From contig CANLNQ010000013.1 of NCBI GenBank assembly GCA_947492525.1, positions 143,314 to 207,313 of the forward strand: DNA of 64,000 bases, read 5' to 3'. The DNA comes from an uncultured Granulosicoccus sp. GTDB lineage: Bacteria > Pseudomonadota > Gammaproteobacteria > Granulosicoccales > Granulosicoccaceae. The translations under genes were made by a program, and so were the position numbers. Shown in pieces: positions 7,547 through 16,787 of this stretch (position 1 is its first letter; every line of letters begins with the position of its first letter). The notes beneath the pieces were generated by a model that was not told where the DNA came from, made no database searches, and saw nothing but the letters and a program-made list of their open reading frames with translations.

Positions 7547-8734
7547 TCAACCGTTGAATGGCTTCAGGTGATATCCACGCAGGCGAGCCGCAAATTCTTC
7601 CAGGGATTCGATCCCCGTTGCCTCGGCCCGCTTGCACCAGTCCTGCAGCGCCTGTAACAGCGCTTCCTGGCTGGCGCCGGCCTTGTGCCAGATTTCCTGC
7701 AACTGATTCTGCAGATCGTAGACGGTATTGAGCGTCTCACTGACAGACAGGGCTGCCGTGACCCGCACGCGAGCCGCTTCGTCGAGCAGATGGTCCACCT
7801 TCAACAGATCCCGCCCCGCCTCTCTCAAGGTGCGACGGTGTTCGACAGAGGCTTTCAGCTCGATGGCATGCGTCGGCTTCACGACCTTGCGGGCGTAGCT
7901 TTCCATGACATGCAACCGACTGGAAATGATGGCCTTGACGGTATCGACGTCCATGACGGTCTTGTCGGCGTCGAACCTGGGGCGCGGCGCTACTCGACGG
8001 ATCCTGGCCAGACCCAGAAAACTGAACAGGCGCAGATAGACCCACCCCAGATCCAGCTCCCAGCGGCGCAGGGCAAACCGGGCCGACGAGGGATAGGCAT
8101 GGTGGTTGTTGTGCAACTCTTCACCACAGATGATGGCGGCAATGGGTGTCAGATTGGTGGCTGCATCATCGGTTTCGAAGTTGCGATACCCCCAGAAATG
8201 CGCCAGACCATTGATGATCCCGGCAGCGAGGACCGGTACGCAGAGCATCTGAATGGCGAAGACGGCAATGCCGGCCAGACCGAAAAGCAGGAATTCGGTG
8301 ACGGCCAAGATGACCACGCCACCCACACCGAACCGGGAGTAGACATTGCGCTCCATCCAGTCGTCGGGGGTACCGAATCCGAACTTGTCCAGAATCTCCT
8401 TGTCGGCCGCCGCTTCCCGATACAGTTCGGCGCCCTCCAGCAAGACCTTCTTGAGCCCGTACACCTGCGGGCTGTGCGGATCTTCAGGCCCTTCGCAGCG
8501 TGCATGATGCTTGCGATGTACCGACACCCACTCCTTCGTGTTCATACCGGTGGTCAGCCACAGCCAGAACCGGAAGAAGTGCTGAAGTACCGGATGCAGA
8601 TCAACGGATCGATGCGCCTGACTGCGGTGCAGATAGACCGTGACGGCCAGCAATGTGATGTGGCAACTGATGGCCGTCCACGCTACCAGCGTCCAGACCG
8701 ATACATCCCAGAATCCTAATAGAAACAAACTCAC
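7547..8734 (-). CDS. fatty acid desaturase (acyl-CoA/acyl-lipid delta-9 type)
   Basis: A membrane di-iron desaturase introducing a double bond into fatty acyl chains. The three histidine boxes are present: HRSQAH near the N-terminus, HRKHHAR (about residue 70) and HNNHHAYP (about residue 215), with NGLAHFWGYRNF between them. About 130 residues beyond the catalytic core form a helical, charged C-terminal extension. Family alignment puts the start just before FLLGFWD; a GTG at 8734 (after GAGAGG) or a TTG at 8728 are the candidates, since no ATG fits. The frame stays open upstream to about 8986, but those residues do not look like the family. Confidence 0.88.
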   Translation of the reverse strand: MSLFLLGFWDVSVWTLVAWTAISCHITLLAVTVYLHRSQAHRSVDLHPVLQHFFRFWLWLTTGMNTKEWVSVHRKHHARCEGPEDPHSPQVYGLKKVLLEGAELYREAAADKEILDKFGFGTPDDWMERNVYSRFGVGGVVILAVTEFLLFGLAGIAVFAIQMLCVPVLAAGIINGLAHFWGYRNFETDDAATNLTPIAAIICGEELHNNHHAYPSSARFALRRWELDLGWVYLRLFSFLGLARIRRVAPRPRFDADKTVMDVDTVKAIISSRLHVMESYARKVVKPTHAIELKASVEHRRTLREAGRDLLKVDHLLDEAARVRVTAALSVSETLNTVYDLQNQLQEIWHKAGASQEALLQALQDWCKRAEATGIESLEEFAARLRGYHLKPFNG

Positions 8735-8970
8735 TACCTCTCGACTATGCAATGTTGCGGACACCTTACACAATCCATTCGTCAATGGGGTGACGCATCC
8801 GGTGAACCTGCCCGAGCCCCTGAGCATTGCCGTTTCTTCAGCATCCAATGGGCAACGAACACCCATCATTCGTGTCACAGAGCACAGCAATGGCAAAGCG
8901 GCATAACTGCTGCAGATGCAAAGCTTGCTCCAACACTCCTCTATACTCTGGCTCCGATCGATCTCAGGAC

Positions 8971-9726
8971 ATGGCTCTGCACACAAGCGATTCCGAACAG
9001 GCTGGCGAGACGCCGCCGACCGACTCCGGCTCTCCCCTGCTGGAGGCTCGCGGTCTGAACCTGCAACATGCAGGTGGCGCGGGTGTCAGCGACCTATCAC
9101 TGCAATTGCAGCGTGGCGATATCGTCGGCTTGCTGGGACTCAATGGCGCCGGCAAGTCCACCACCCTGCGACTGCTCTGCGGCGCGCTGGTTCCGGATTC
9201 GGGCAGCGTACACGTCAGCGGTTATTCCCTGGCAGACGCCCCTCTGCAGGCGCGTGCGCGGATCGGCTATCTGCCTGATCAACCTCCGCTGTACAACGAC
9301 ATGCGGGTGAGCGAGTATCTGACATTGACCGGCCGCATTCGCGGTCTCGATCGACAGCAGACGGCCATTCGCCGGACGCAGATCATCGATCAGTGTGACC
9401 TGGGCGATGTACAGGGCAAGATCATCGGCACACTGTCGAAGGGTTTTCGGCAACGCGTTGGCCTGGCGCAGGCATTGATCCACGAACCGGCTGTCGTGCT
9501 GCTCGACGAACCTGCCAACGGACTGGACCCGCAGCAGATGGAAGGCATGCGGCAACTGATCGCCGATATCGGCAAGGAGCAGGCCATCATCTTCTCCACC
9601 CATCTGCTGAACGAGGTCACAGCCACCTGCAACCGCGTCGCCATCATTCACGCAGGCCGCTTGACCAGCGATCGCCCTTACCACGGAGAAGAACTCGAGA
9701 CCGTCTTTCAGGAGGCCATCGCATGA
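8971..9726 (+). CDS. ABC transporter ATPase, GldA-like
   Basis: A 251-residue cytoplasmic ATP-binding subunit. Walker A GLNGAGKST is near residues 55-63, the signature LSKGFRQRVGLAQAL near 155, Walker B VVLLDEPANGLDP near 172-184, and the H-loop STHLL near 210. It starts the operon with an ABC-2 permease, a GldG-like auxiliary protein and a DUF4340 protein, the order seen in gliding-type (Gld) exporters. The ATG at 8971 follows AGGAC. The substrate is unknown; outside Bacteroidota these systems are not proven to act in gliding. Confidence 0.92.
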   Translation: MALHTSDSEQAGETPPTDSGSPLLEARGLNLQHAGGAGVSDLSLQLQRGDIVGLLGLNGAGKSTTLRLLCGALVPDSGSVHVSGYSLADAPLQARARIGYLPDQPPLYNDMRVSEYLTLTGRIRGLDRQQTAIRRTQIIDQCDLGDVQGKIIGTLSKGFRQRVGLAQALIHEPAVVLLDEPANGLDPQQMEGMRQLIADIGKEQAIIFSTHLLNEVTATCNRVAIIHAGRLTSDRPYHGEELETVFQEAIA

Positions 9727-10478
9727 TCAGCATCATTGCGCGTCATGAAGGGCTCAGCCTGCTGCGCAGCATGCAGGTATGGATCATCATGGCCTTGCTG
9801 GCGGGTCTGTTCGGCTTCCAGTTTCTCAAACAGCTCGAGGTGTTTCTCTCCGTACAGGCGCGGCTGGCGCTGCAGGATCATCCGGTAGGCCTGACAGGTT
9901 TCATGAGCGTACGCTACCTCGAACCACTGGCGTTGGCCTTTACATTGATCGCGCCCTTGTTCGCGATGCGCAGCTTCAGTGATGAATTCCGTTTGCAGAC
10001 CTATGCGCTGTGGCAGTCCTCGCCGGTCAGCGCAGTCTCGCTGACCCTGGGCAAATTTCTGGGTGTTTTCCTGATCCTGCTGCTGAACGTGGTACTGGCC
10101 ATCGCTTTGCTGGGCGCAATGCAACTGCTGATAGCGATCGACTGGCCACTGCTGCTGTCGGCAGGTGTCGGACTGTCCCTGTGCACGGCGGCCTGCGCCG
10201 CCTGTGGTCTGTACTTCTCGTCTCTGACCCGACACTCCCTGATCGCCATCATGGCAAGCCTTGCCCTGTTGTTCATCTCATGGATGCTTGGCAGTATCGG
10301 CAGCGGCGCCCTCCCTCTGCAGGGTTTGGCCGAATTCTCCATCGCCACGCATCTGCACGGTTTCTTCCAGGGGTATGTGCAGACCCGTGACATTGCCTTC
10401 TTTGTACTGATGACACTGCTGTTTCTGGGCCTGACCATCATCCGTCTGGACTCGCTCCGGCAGAAGGGACATTCGTGA
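9723..10478 (+). CDS. ABC-2 type permease, GldF-like
   Basis: A 251-residue inner-membrane protein with about six transmembrane segments and no ATP-binding motif, the permease partner of the preceding ATPase. Its start overlaps the ATPase stop by 4 bp (ATGA) and its end overlaps the next start by 4 bp (GTGA), so the three are translationally coupled. The first cytoplasmic stretch (IIARHEGLSLLRS) is typical of ABC-2 permeases, in which an N-terminal amphipathic helix precedes the first membrane segment. Confidence 0.88.
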   Translation: MISIIARHEGLSLLRSMQVWIIMALLAGLFGFQFLKQLEVFLSVQARLALQDHPVGLTGFMSVRYLEPLALAFTLIAPLFAMRSFSDEFRLQTYALWQSSPVSAVSLTLGKFLGVFLILLLNVVLAIALLGAMQLLIAIDWPLLLSAGVGLSLCTAACAACGLYFSSLTRHSLIAIMASLALLFISWMLGSIGSGALPLQGLAEFSIATHLHGFFQGYVQTRDIAFFVLMTLLFLGLTIIRLDSLRQKGHS

Positions 10479-11806
10479 ACGCCTCCAGAGTACATATGGC
10501 ACTGGCGCTGCTGCTGCTGTGCATCGTGCTTGCCCTGGGGTGGCTGAGCCAGCGCTTCAGCACCGCGGTGGACGTCACCGCCAACGAGCGACACAGTCTT
10601 GCACCTGCAACCCTGGACATCCTGCAATCGCTGGACAAACCGGTGGAACTGATCGCCGTGCTCGGACCCGATCCGGCACAACAGACCGGCGTAGAGGCGC
10701 TGGTATCGCGCTTTCAGTCCATCAAGCCCGATCTGCAACTGCGCTTCATCAACCCTGAAACCGACCCGGCGACAGCTCGCGCCCTGGATGCCGCGCCCGG
10801 TGGTGAACTCATCCTGCGCACGGCCGGACGAGAACAACGTTTGCAGACACTCTCCGAACGCACCCTGGTCGACAGCCTGCGCCTGCTCAATCGCGAGGGC
10901 GAGCGCGATATCGTTTTCATCACCGGGCACGAGGAACGCAGCCCCACACGCGGTGACAATGATGGCTGGAGCCGCATGGCCGCCGATCTCGAGGCCATCG
11001 GCCTGGTCAGCCGGGAAGTGAGTCTGGTCAGTCAGCCGAGACTGTCCGAGGACATCGACCTGGTGGTCCTCGCCGCTCCCAGACGCCCCTATTTTCCCGG
11101 GGAAATTGCCAGCATCAACGACTATCTGTTGCGCGGCGGCAACCTGCTGTGGCTCAGTGAAGTCGCCAATGATGCCCCTGCGGGTCCCGGCTTGCAATTA
11201 CTGGCAGATCAACTGGGTGTGGATACACTGCCCGGCAGAGTGATCGACACCGACAGCCAGGCACTCAATGCCCAGTCGCCAGACTTTGTGCTGCTGGACC
11301 GTTTCCCTGCCCACCCGGTCACCGACAGATTGAGCAGCCCCCTTCTTCTGCCGCAGGCATCGGCCCTGTCAGTGACACCACTGGCCGGACAGGAAACTCT
11401 GCCATTGCTGCAGACCCCTGCAACCAGCTGGACCGAGACCGGCGCACTCTCCGGCGCGATCCAGTTCGATGAAGGCTCCGCGGAAGTGGCCGGCCCACTG
11501 CTGCTGGGCGTGAGCATCGAGCGCCCGCGTGCTCAGGGCACGCAGCGTATCGCCGTTCTGGGCGATGCCGATTTCGCGGCTTCTCGGTTTCTGGACAATG
11601 GTGGCAACAAGGCGTTTACCGAATCATTGATTCTGTGGCTCACCGGGGAGGCGGACGCGCTTGAATTCGTCACTCACAAGGCCCCGGACAGTGAATTGCA
11701 ACTGGACAACCGCAGCATCATCGTGATCAGTGCGCTCTACCTCGCCGGACTGCCTGCCCTGCTGCTGCTGATCGCCCTGGTAGTTCGGTGGCGCCGACGC
11801 AAGTGA
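10475..11806 (+). CDS. GldG-like ABC transporter auxiliary protein
   Basis: A 443-residue protein with one membrane helix at residues 6-24, a large extracytoplasmic domain, and a second helix near the C-terminus (about 418-437). The region DIVFITGHEERSP, then LVVLAAPRRPYFPGEI, matches the GldG/ABC_transp_aux domain. It starts with GTG in a GTGA overlap with the permease. It probably couples transport to a periplasmic substrate, but no substrate is known. Confidence 0.85.
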   Translation: MNASRVHMALALLLLCIVLALGWLSQRFSTAVDVTANERHSLAPATLDILQSLDKPVELIAVLGPDPAQQTGVEALVSRFQSIKPDLQLRFINPETDPATARALDAAPGGELILRTAGREQRLQTLSERTLVDSLRLLNREGERDIVFITGHEERSPTRGDNDGWSRMAADLEAIGLVSREVSLVSQPRLSEDIDLVVLAAPRRPYFPGEIASINDYLLRGGNLLWLSEVANDAPAGPGLQLLADQLGVDTLPGRVIDTDSQALNAQSPDFVLLDRFPAHPVTDRLSSPLLLPQASALSVTPLAGQETLPLLQTPATSWTETGALSGAIQFDEGSAEVAGPLLLGVSIERPRAQGTQRIAVLGDADFAASRFLDNGGNKAFTESLILWLTGEADALEFVTHKAPDSELQLDNRSIIVISALYLAGLPALLLLIALVVRWRRRK

Positions 11807-11885
11807 TAGAGTAGGAAGCCTGCCCCGCGCTGTGGGGTAGGCTGACAGCACCCCTCGATAACATCCCATTCATGCAGGAGCTGCG

Positions 11886-12689
11886 TTGACACATTCGCAG
11901 AAGATCCAACGCCTGGTAGTGGCCGGCTGTGTACTGCTGGCCCTGCTCACCGGCATCATTGCGCTCGTCTGGTGGACCGACCAGCGCCGGTCGCCATCCG
12001 CGCGCCCGGCGACCATCCACAGTCTGCGCATCGAGCGGCCGGGTTTTGTGGACATCACGCTACGCAAGCAGGCGGACGAACAATGGCACATCGAAGAACC
12101 CTGTGAGCTGCAGACCAACAGCCAGCGATTGCAACCCTTGCTGGACGCACTGACACCGTCGGCACACAGCTATGCCAGCACGGATGTGGATCTCGAGGCC
12201 GCCGGCCTGATCAGGCCCGAAGCGCTGATCTTCGTCGACGAACAACGACTTGCGCTCGGTGCCAGCGATCTCTCTGGCGAGCGACGCTATCTGCAGCGCG
12301 GAGATCGAGTGGAATTCGTACCCGAGTGGATCCTGTCCCTGCTCAATGGCGGCTTGTCGGCAATTGCCGTCGCGGATGTCTTCCCGCAGGGGCTGGATGC
12401 GCTGCGCGCAGCACCGCCGCAGACGGATGGAGATACCGGAAAGGAAGAGGATGTCAGCGACGAATCACTGCAGCGCTGGAGAACACTCAGCGCCCAGCAG
12501 ATCGTCAGCTGGCCATTGAACGAGGTGGAAGAGCCGATCGCCACGCGCCAGTGGCTGGCCGATATCGCCGGGCAGCAAACCGGCCTGACACTTCAAGATT
12601 TCCAGCGCTTCATTGCCTTGCGCTTTGAGAATGCCGGATGCGCCTACATATTGCCTCGGTCCTCGTTACCTGACAGTGTCTTTCCCTGA
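11886..12689 (+). CDS. DUF4340-type membrane-anchored protein
   Basis: A 267-residue protein with one N-terminal membrane helix (about residues 10-30) and a periplasmic domain with the pattern of DUF4340 proteins, which habitually follow gldG-like genes. It starts with TTG at 11886, well placed behind CAGGAG. The 79 bp gap before it holds a hairpin (GCCTGCCCC / GGGGTAGGC), so expression may drop here relative to the exporter genes. The stop overlaps the mutM ATG by 1 bp. Confidence 0.78.
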   Translation: MTHSQKIQRLVVAGCVLLALLTGIIALVWWTDQRRSPSARPATIHSLRIERPGFVDITLRKQADEQWHIEEPCELQTNSQRLQPLLDALTPSAHSYASTDVDLEAAGLIRPEALIFVDEQRLALGASDLSGERRYLQRGDRVEFVPEWILSLLNGGLSAIAVADVFPQGLDALRAAPPQTDGDTGKEEDVSDESLQRWRTLSAQQIVSWPLNEVEEPIATRQWLADIAGQQTGLTLQDFQRFIALRFENAGCAYILPRSSLPDSVFP

Positions 12690-13501
12690 TGCCTGAACTC
12701 CCGGAAGTCGAAACCACACGCCGCGGCATTCTGCCTCATCTGGTAGGCAAGACGGTGCGACAGGTGACGGTGCACAACCCCAATCTGCGCTGGCCGGTAC
12801 CGCAGGCAATCCAGGCCCTGCAGGGCGCCACGGTCGAGTCAGTGACGCGTCGTGGCAAGTATCTGCTGGTGGATGTGCCGGCGGGAACCGCCATCGTGCA
12901 CCTGGGCATGTCTGGCAGTCTGCGCATCTGTTCGCCGGAAGAACACAGACGCAAGCATGATCACATTGAGCTGGAACTGGCCTCGGGTTCCATCCTGCGC
13001 TTTCACGATCCACGTCGCTTCGGCTGCTTTCTGTGGCAGAACGCCGGCGAAGCCACCCACGCCTTGCTGGCCGACCTGGGGCCGGAACCGCTGTCGAGCG
13101 ATTTCGATGGCCAGTATCTGTATGACCTGTCACGCAAGCGACAGGTAAGCATCAAGAACCTGATCATGAACAGCAAGGTGGTGGTGGGTGTGGGTAATAT
13201 CTACGCCAGCGAATCGCTGTTCATGGCCGGTATTCGGCCGGGACGTGCCGCGCAGCGCATCACGCGCCGCGAGGCCGATGCACTGGTGGACGCCATCAAG
13301 CAGGTTCTGCTGCGCTCCATCAAACAAGGGGGCACCACCTTGCGCGATTTCATCAACAGTGATGGCAATCCCGGGTATTTTGCGCAATCACTCAATGTCT
13401 ATGGTCGCACTGGCGAGGCCTGTCACCATTGCCAGTCACCGATCAAGCACCAGGTGCACGCTCAACGGGCCAGCTTCTACTGCAGCCAGTGTCAGAAGTG
13501 A
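12689..13501 (+). CDS. mutM: formamidopyrimidine-DNA glycosylase
   Basis: This enzyme excises 8-oxoguanine and formamidopyrimidines and nicks the abasic site (base excision repair). The 270-residue product has the obligatory N-terminal Pro-Glu catalytic pair (MPELPEVE), the lysine-bearing SVTRRGKYLL near residue 55, HLGMSGSL near 72, and a C-terminal Cys4 zinc finger (CHHC, then CSQC). It is fused by a TGATG overlap to the end of the ABC exporter operon. Confidence 0.97.
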   Translation: MPELPEVETTRRGILPHLVGKTVRQVTVHNPNLRWPVPQAIQALQGATVESVTRRGKYLLVDVPAGTAIVHLGMSGSLRICSPEEHRRKHDHIELELASGSILRFHDPRRFGCFLWQNAGEATHALLADLGPEPLSSDFDGQYLYDLSRKRQVSIKNLIMNSKVVVGVGNIYASESLFMAGIRPGRAAQRITRREADALVDAIKQVLLRSIKQGGTTLRDFINSDGNPGYFAQSLNVYGRTGEACHHCQSPIKHQVHAQRASFYCSQCQK

Positions 13502-13589
13502 GTGAGGCAAGGGTGGGAATGGTGCGGCGAGCTTCAGGAACAAGGAAGGCGTTGGATAGAGCTCAGCCCTTGCAGTAAAGCGACGTTCG

Positions 13590-13934
13590 TCAGTCGCAAC
13601 AGGCCAGGCGTTCGGGGCGCTCTCCCATGGAACGCAGATTGGCCTGACACTGATCCAGACAGGATGGATTCCCGTCCAGTGTCGCGTCCAGCACACCATG
13701 CACCCACCCCGGCAATTCGTCGTGCAAGCGATAGAAGTTCCACAACCCCTGCTTGCGGTCCTGCAGCAGTGAACAGGATCTGAGCTGAGCCAGATGCCGC
13801 GAGACCTTGGGCTGACTCAACTGCAGGGATTCCGTGAGCTCGCACACACACAGCTCACCTTCGCGGCAAATGAGCAGCAGACACAACAGCCGTGTTTCAT
13901 CACTCAGGCATTTGAACACGCTTGTCGGTGTCAT
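13590..13934 (-). CDS. arsR: arsenite-responsive ArsR repressor
   Basis: A 114-residue winged-helix repressor of the ArsR/SmtB family. The As(III)-sensing motif ELCVCEL is at residues 27-33 in the position of the classical CVCDL site, followed by the recognition-helix pattern LSQPKVSRHLAQLR. The C-terminus carries more cysteines (CLDQC and a terminal ACCD), which might add metal ligands. It is divergent from the GAPDH-arsJ operon, so it probably represses that operon and itself until As(III) binds. Confidence 0.92.
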   Translation of the reverse strand: MTPTSVFKCLSDETRLLCLLLICREGELCVCELTESLQLSQPKVSRHLAQLRSCSLLQDRKQGLWNFYRLHDELPGWVHGVLDATLDGNPSCLDQCQANLRSMGERPERLACCD

Positions 13935-14084
13935 TGATCGATTCCTCCCCGCTGCAGCCTGACCGGCATTCTGTAAGTTACTAGTGTAGCGGCACTCCCT
14001 GCCCCCGATGCGCTTTTCCCGTGTCAGTGTCGAATCTGTAGGTGTATATGCCTCACCGGTATCGGCCTGGCCCCCGCACAGCCC

Positions 14085-14129
14085 TTGTCATCAAACTTTC
14101 ATTTGATAAATATACGGATCGACGTATAT
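14085..14129 (+). promoter_or_regulatory. promoter and candidate ArsR operators of gap-arsJ
   Basis: TTGTCA (14085-14090) and a weaker AAATAT (14108-14113), spaced 17 bp, form a promoter candidate. Two inverted repeats overlap it: ATCAAA-N6-TTTGAT (14090-14107) in the spacer, and ATATACG-N6-CGTATAT (14110-14129) over the -10 and start point. Either could be the ArsR site; the first resembles ArsR-type operators more closely. Confidence 0.55.
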
Positions 14130-14197
14130 AGTTGCCTATTCAGACTTGTAGCAGACAAGCTCCTGCACCCACCTTCCGGCATCTGACAGGTATATTC

Positions 14198-15208
14198 ATG
14201 GGCATACGACTGGGCATCAACGGGTTCGGCAGAATCGGCAGACTGGCTTTTCGCATTGCCAGTCAGAGACCGGATATCGACATCATACGCGTCAATGATC
14301 CCGCCGCCGATGCGGCGACGCTGGCGCACCTGCTGCAATTCGATTCGGTACATGGCAGCTGGGATCGCCAGGTAGGCACAGAAGGTGAAGACATGATCGT
14401 CGAGGGCTCTCGCACCGCCTGCACTCGCCATACGGCGCTGTCAGACACGCCCTGGTCGGAGTGTGATGTGGTCATTGAAGCCTCGGGCACGCTGCGCACA
14501 AGCGAAAAACTGCAAGGCTATCTCGACCAGGACGTCAAACGCGTGGTTGTCACGGCCCCGGTGAAGGAGGACGCCGTGCTGAATGTTGTCATGGGCGTCA
14601 ACCACCAGCTCTATGATGCTGCCAGACACCGCATCGTGACCGCCGCCTCCTGTACCACCAACAGCCTGGCGCCAGTGGTCAAGGTGCTGCATGAGCATAT
14701 CGGTATCGAGCAGGGTTCCATTACCACGATTCACGATCTGACCAATACGCAGACCATTCTCGATGCACCCCACAAGGACCTGCGACGGGCCCGTGCCTGC
14801 GGTATGAGCCTGATACCCACCACGACCGGATCGGCAACGGCCATCACGCAGATCTTCCCCGAGCTCAAGGGTCGATTGAATGGTCATGCCGTTCGCGTAC
14901 CGCTGGCCAATGCCTCACTGACCGACTTTGTCTTCGATGCCAGTCGCAAGACCAGTGTCGAAGAGGTCAACAATCTGCTTCGGCAGGCAGCCGAAAACGA
15001 GCTTGCCGGTATTCTGGGATTCGAGGAACGCCCGCTGGTCTCCATAGACTACAAGAGCGACCCTCGCTCCAGCATCATCGATGCCTTGTCGACCATGGTG
15101 GTCAACGACACGCATGTGAAGATCTACGCCTGGTATGACAACGAATTCGGCTATGCCAACCGAACGGTGGAACTGGCTGAGATGGTTGCACGACTTGACC
15201 AGCACTGA
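14198..15208 (+). CDS. ArsJ-associated glyceraldehyde-3-phosphate dehydrogenase
   Basis: A 336-residue GAPDH with the NAD-binding start [14 protein letters not shown], the catalytic cysteine in [10 protein letters not shown] (about residue 152), the histidine region HDLTNTQ, and [11 protein letters not shown] near the end. Its place directly before arsJ and divergent from arsR marks it as the arsenate-resistance GAPDH rather than the glycolytic one: it is known to make 1-arseno-3-phosphoglycerate from glyceraldehyde 3-phosphate and arsenate, which ArsJ exports. The ATG at 14198 fits the family; an upstream in-frame start at 14132 is unlikely. Confidence 0.92.
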   Translation: MGIRLGINGFGRIGRLAFRIASQRPDIDIIRVNDPAADAATLAHLLQFDSVHGSWDRQVGTEGEDMIVEGSRTACTRHTALSDTPWSECDVVIEASGTLRTSEKLQGYLDQDVKRVVVTAPVKEDAVLNVVMGVNHQLYDAARHRIVTAASCTTNSLAPVVKVLHEHIGIEQGSITTIHDLTNTQTILDAPHKDLRRARACGMSLIPTTTGSATAITQIFPELKGRLNGHAVRVPLANASLTDFVFDASRKTSVEEVNNLLRQAAENELAGILGFEERPLVSIDYKSDPRSSIIDALSTMVVNDTHVKIYAWYDNEFGYANRTVELAEMVARLDQH

Positions 15209-15222
15209 GGCGAGCCGCGAAC

Positions 15223-16461
15223 ATGCAATCCTGGAAGCAACTGCCTGAGTCGATCCGCCAGTACATCATCGTCACGGGTAACTACTGGGCGTTCACCCTG
15301 ACCGATGGCGCACTGCGCATGCTCGTGGTGCTGCACTTCCACGATCTGGGCTATTCTCCGCTACAGATAGCCATGCTGTTCCTGTTCTACGAGATCTTCG
15401 GCGTCGTCACCAACCTCATTGGCGGCTGGCTGGGTGCCAGGCTGGGCCTCAACAGAACCATGAACATCGGTCTGGGTCTGCAGATAATTGCCCTGTCGAT
15501 GCTTCTGGTTCCGGCCAGTGCACTGAGTGTCGTCTGGGTCATGGCCGCGCAGGCGCTGTCGGGGATTGCCAAGGATCTGAACAAGATGAGCGCAAAGAGC
15601 GCCATCAAGCTGCTGGTGCCGGATCAGGATCATGGTCGTCTGTATACCTGGGTCGCGCTGCTTACCGGATCGAAAAACACCCTGAAGGGCATCGGTTTCT
15701 TTCTTGGCGGCGGCCTGTTGAGCCTTGTGGGCTTTCGCGGTGCCATGTTGCTCATGGCTGCCGCGCTGACGCTTGTCTGGCTGTTCAGTCTGATGACATT
15801 GGGCCGGGATCTGGGCAAAGCGCGTGACAAACCGCCGTTCACCGCCATTCTGTCCAAGAGCCGGACCATCAACATCCTGTCCGCTGCGCGCCTGTTCCTG
15901 TTCGGTGCCCGGGATGTCTGGTTCGTGGTTGCGCTGCCGGTCTATCTGAGCATGTCACTGGGATGGGATCACTGGACAGTTGGCGGCTACCTGGCCCTCT
16001 GGGTCATCGGTTATGGGCTGGTGCAGACCCTGGCACCTCGGCTGACCGGGCGATCCTCCGCAGAGCGCGCTGACGGACAGGCACCTTTTCTCTGGGCAGC
16101 ACTACTGGCCGTGGTGCCTGCCGGAATTGCGCTATCGCTGGCGGCAGACTTTCATGTAGCAGCCACCTTGACGCTCGGTCTGCTCGTCTTCGGCGTGCTG
16201 TTTGCCATCAATTCATCCTTGCACAGCTTTTTGATCGTCAAGAGCGCCAAGCGCGACGAAGTGTCGCTGGATGTCGGCTTCTACTACATGGCCAATGCCA
16301 TGGGCCGTCTGATCGGCACCGTGCTGTCAGGCTGGTTGTATCAGCACAGCGGACTGACTGCCTGCCTCTGGGTGTCGGCCTTGTTCATCGCGCTCTCTGC
16401 CGTCATCGTCTCCAGACTGGACCCGATCAAAGTGCCCGGGAACGTCGCCGGCACTTCCTGA
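15223..16461 (+). CDS. arsJ: organoarsenical efflux MFS permease ArsJ
   Basis: A 412-residue major facilitator protein with about 12 membrane segments. It begins 14 bp after the GAPDH stop and shows features characteristic of ArsJ: YWAFTLTDGALRMLVVLHFH at the start, SGIAKDLNKMSAKSAIK, and LTGSKNTLKGIGFFLGG. ArsJ exports 1-arseno-3-phosphoglycerate, which breaks down outside to arsenate, giving net arsenate extrusion. With arsR this forms a complete minimal arsenate-resistance module; no arsC or arsB is in the window. Confidence 0.92.
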   Translation: MQSWKQLPESIRQYIIVTGNYWAFTLTDGALRMLVVLHFHDLGYSPLQIAMLFLFYEIFGVVTNLIGGWLGARLGLNRTMNIGLGLQIIALSMLLVPASALSVVWVMAAQALSGIAKDLNKMSAKSAIKLLVPDQDHGRLYTWVALLTGSKNTLKGIGFFLGGGLLSLVGFRGAMLLMAAALTLVWLFSLMTLGRDLGKARDKPPFTAILSKSRTINILSAARLFLFGARDVWFVVALPVYLSMSLGWDHWTVGGYLALWVIGYGLVQTLAPRLTGRSSAERADGQAPFLWAALLAVVPAGIALSLAADFHVAATLTLGLLVFGVLFAINSSLHSFLIVKSAKRDEVSLDVGFYYMANAMGRLIGTVLSGWLYQHSGLTACLWVSALFIALSAVIVSRLDPIKVPGNVAGTS

Positions 16462-16536
16462 GTTGCACTATTCGTTTCGCCCCATCCGCCGGCATCCACA
16501 AGGGCTGATGCCAGGGCTGCTCTGCGCAGACGCAGA

Positions 16537-16724
16537 CGCTGGAACGCTGGAACGCTGGAACGTAGAAACGCAGAAACGCAGAAACGCAGAAACGCAGAAA
16601 CGCAGAAACGCAGATACGCAGAAACGCAGAAACGCAGAAACGCAGAAACGCAGAAACGCAGATACGCAGATACGCAGATACGCAGATACGCAGATACGCA
16701 GATACGCAGAAACGCAGAAACGCA
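16537..16724. repeat. 8-bp tandem array, 23 units
   Basis: Three copies of CGCTGGAA, one CGTAGAAA, then 19 copies of CGCAGAAA or CGCAGATA, in perfect 8-bp register (16537-16720) plus a partial unit. The A/T variants are grouped: one CGCAGATA alone, later six in a row. The array fills the gap between arsJ and the next MFS gene and ends 64 bp before its ATG. Open frames across it are products of the repeat and are not genes. Confidence 0.95.
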
Positions 16725-16787
16725 GGCCGGTGACAAGGGTACGCTACAATCAAGACGCCTCCCCTCCCGTTTCGATAGACACTTCAG

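Noticed and set aside
7685..8719. Plus-strand open frame of 344 codons opposite the desaturase
   Set aside because: The histidine boxes and family pattern are on the minus strand; the plus frame has no recognisable features.
10001..11197. Minus-strand open frame of 398 codons across the ABC exporter genes
   Set aside because: Antisense shadow in GC-rich DNA over two well-supported genes with coupled starts.
16537..16724. Possible CRISPR array
   Set aside because: The units are 8 bp and directly adjacent, with no spacers, and no cas genes are nearby.
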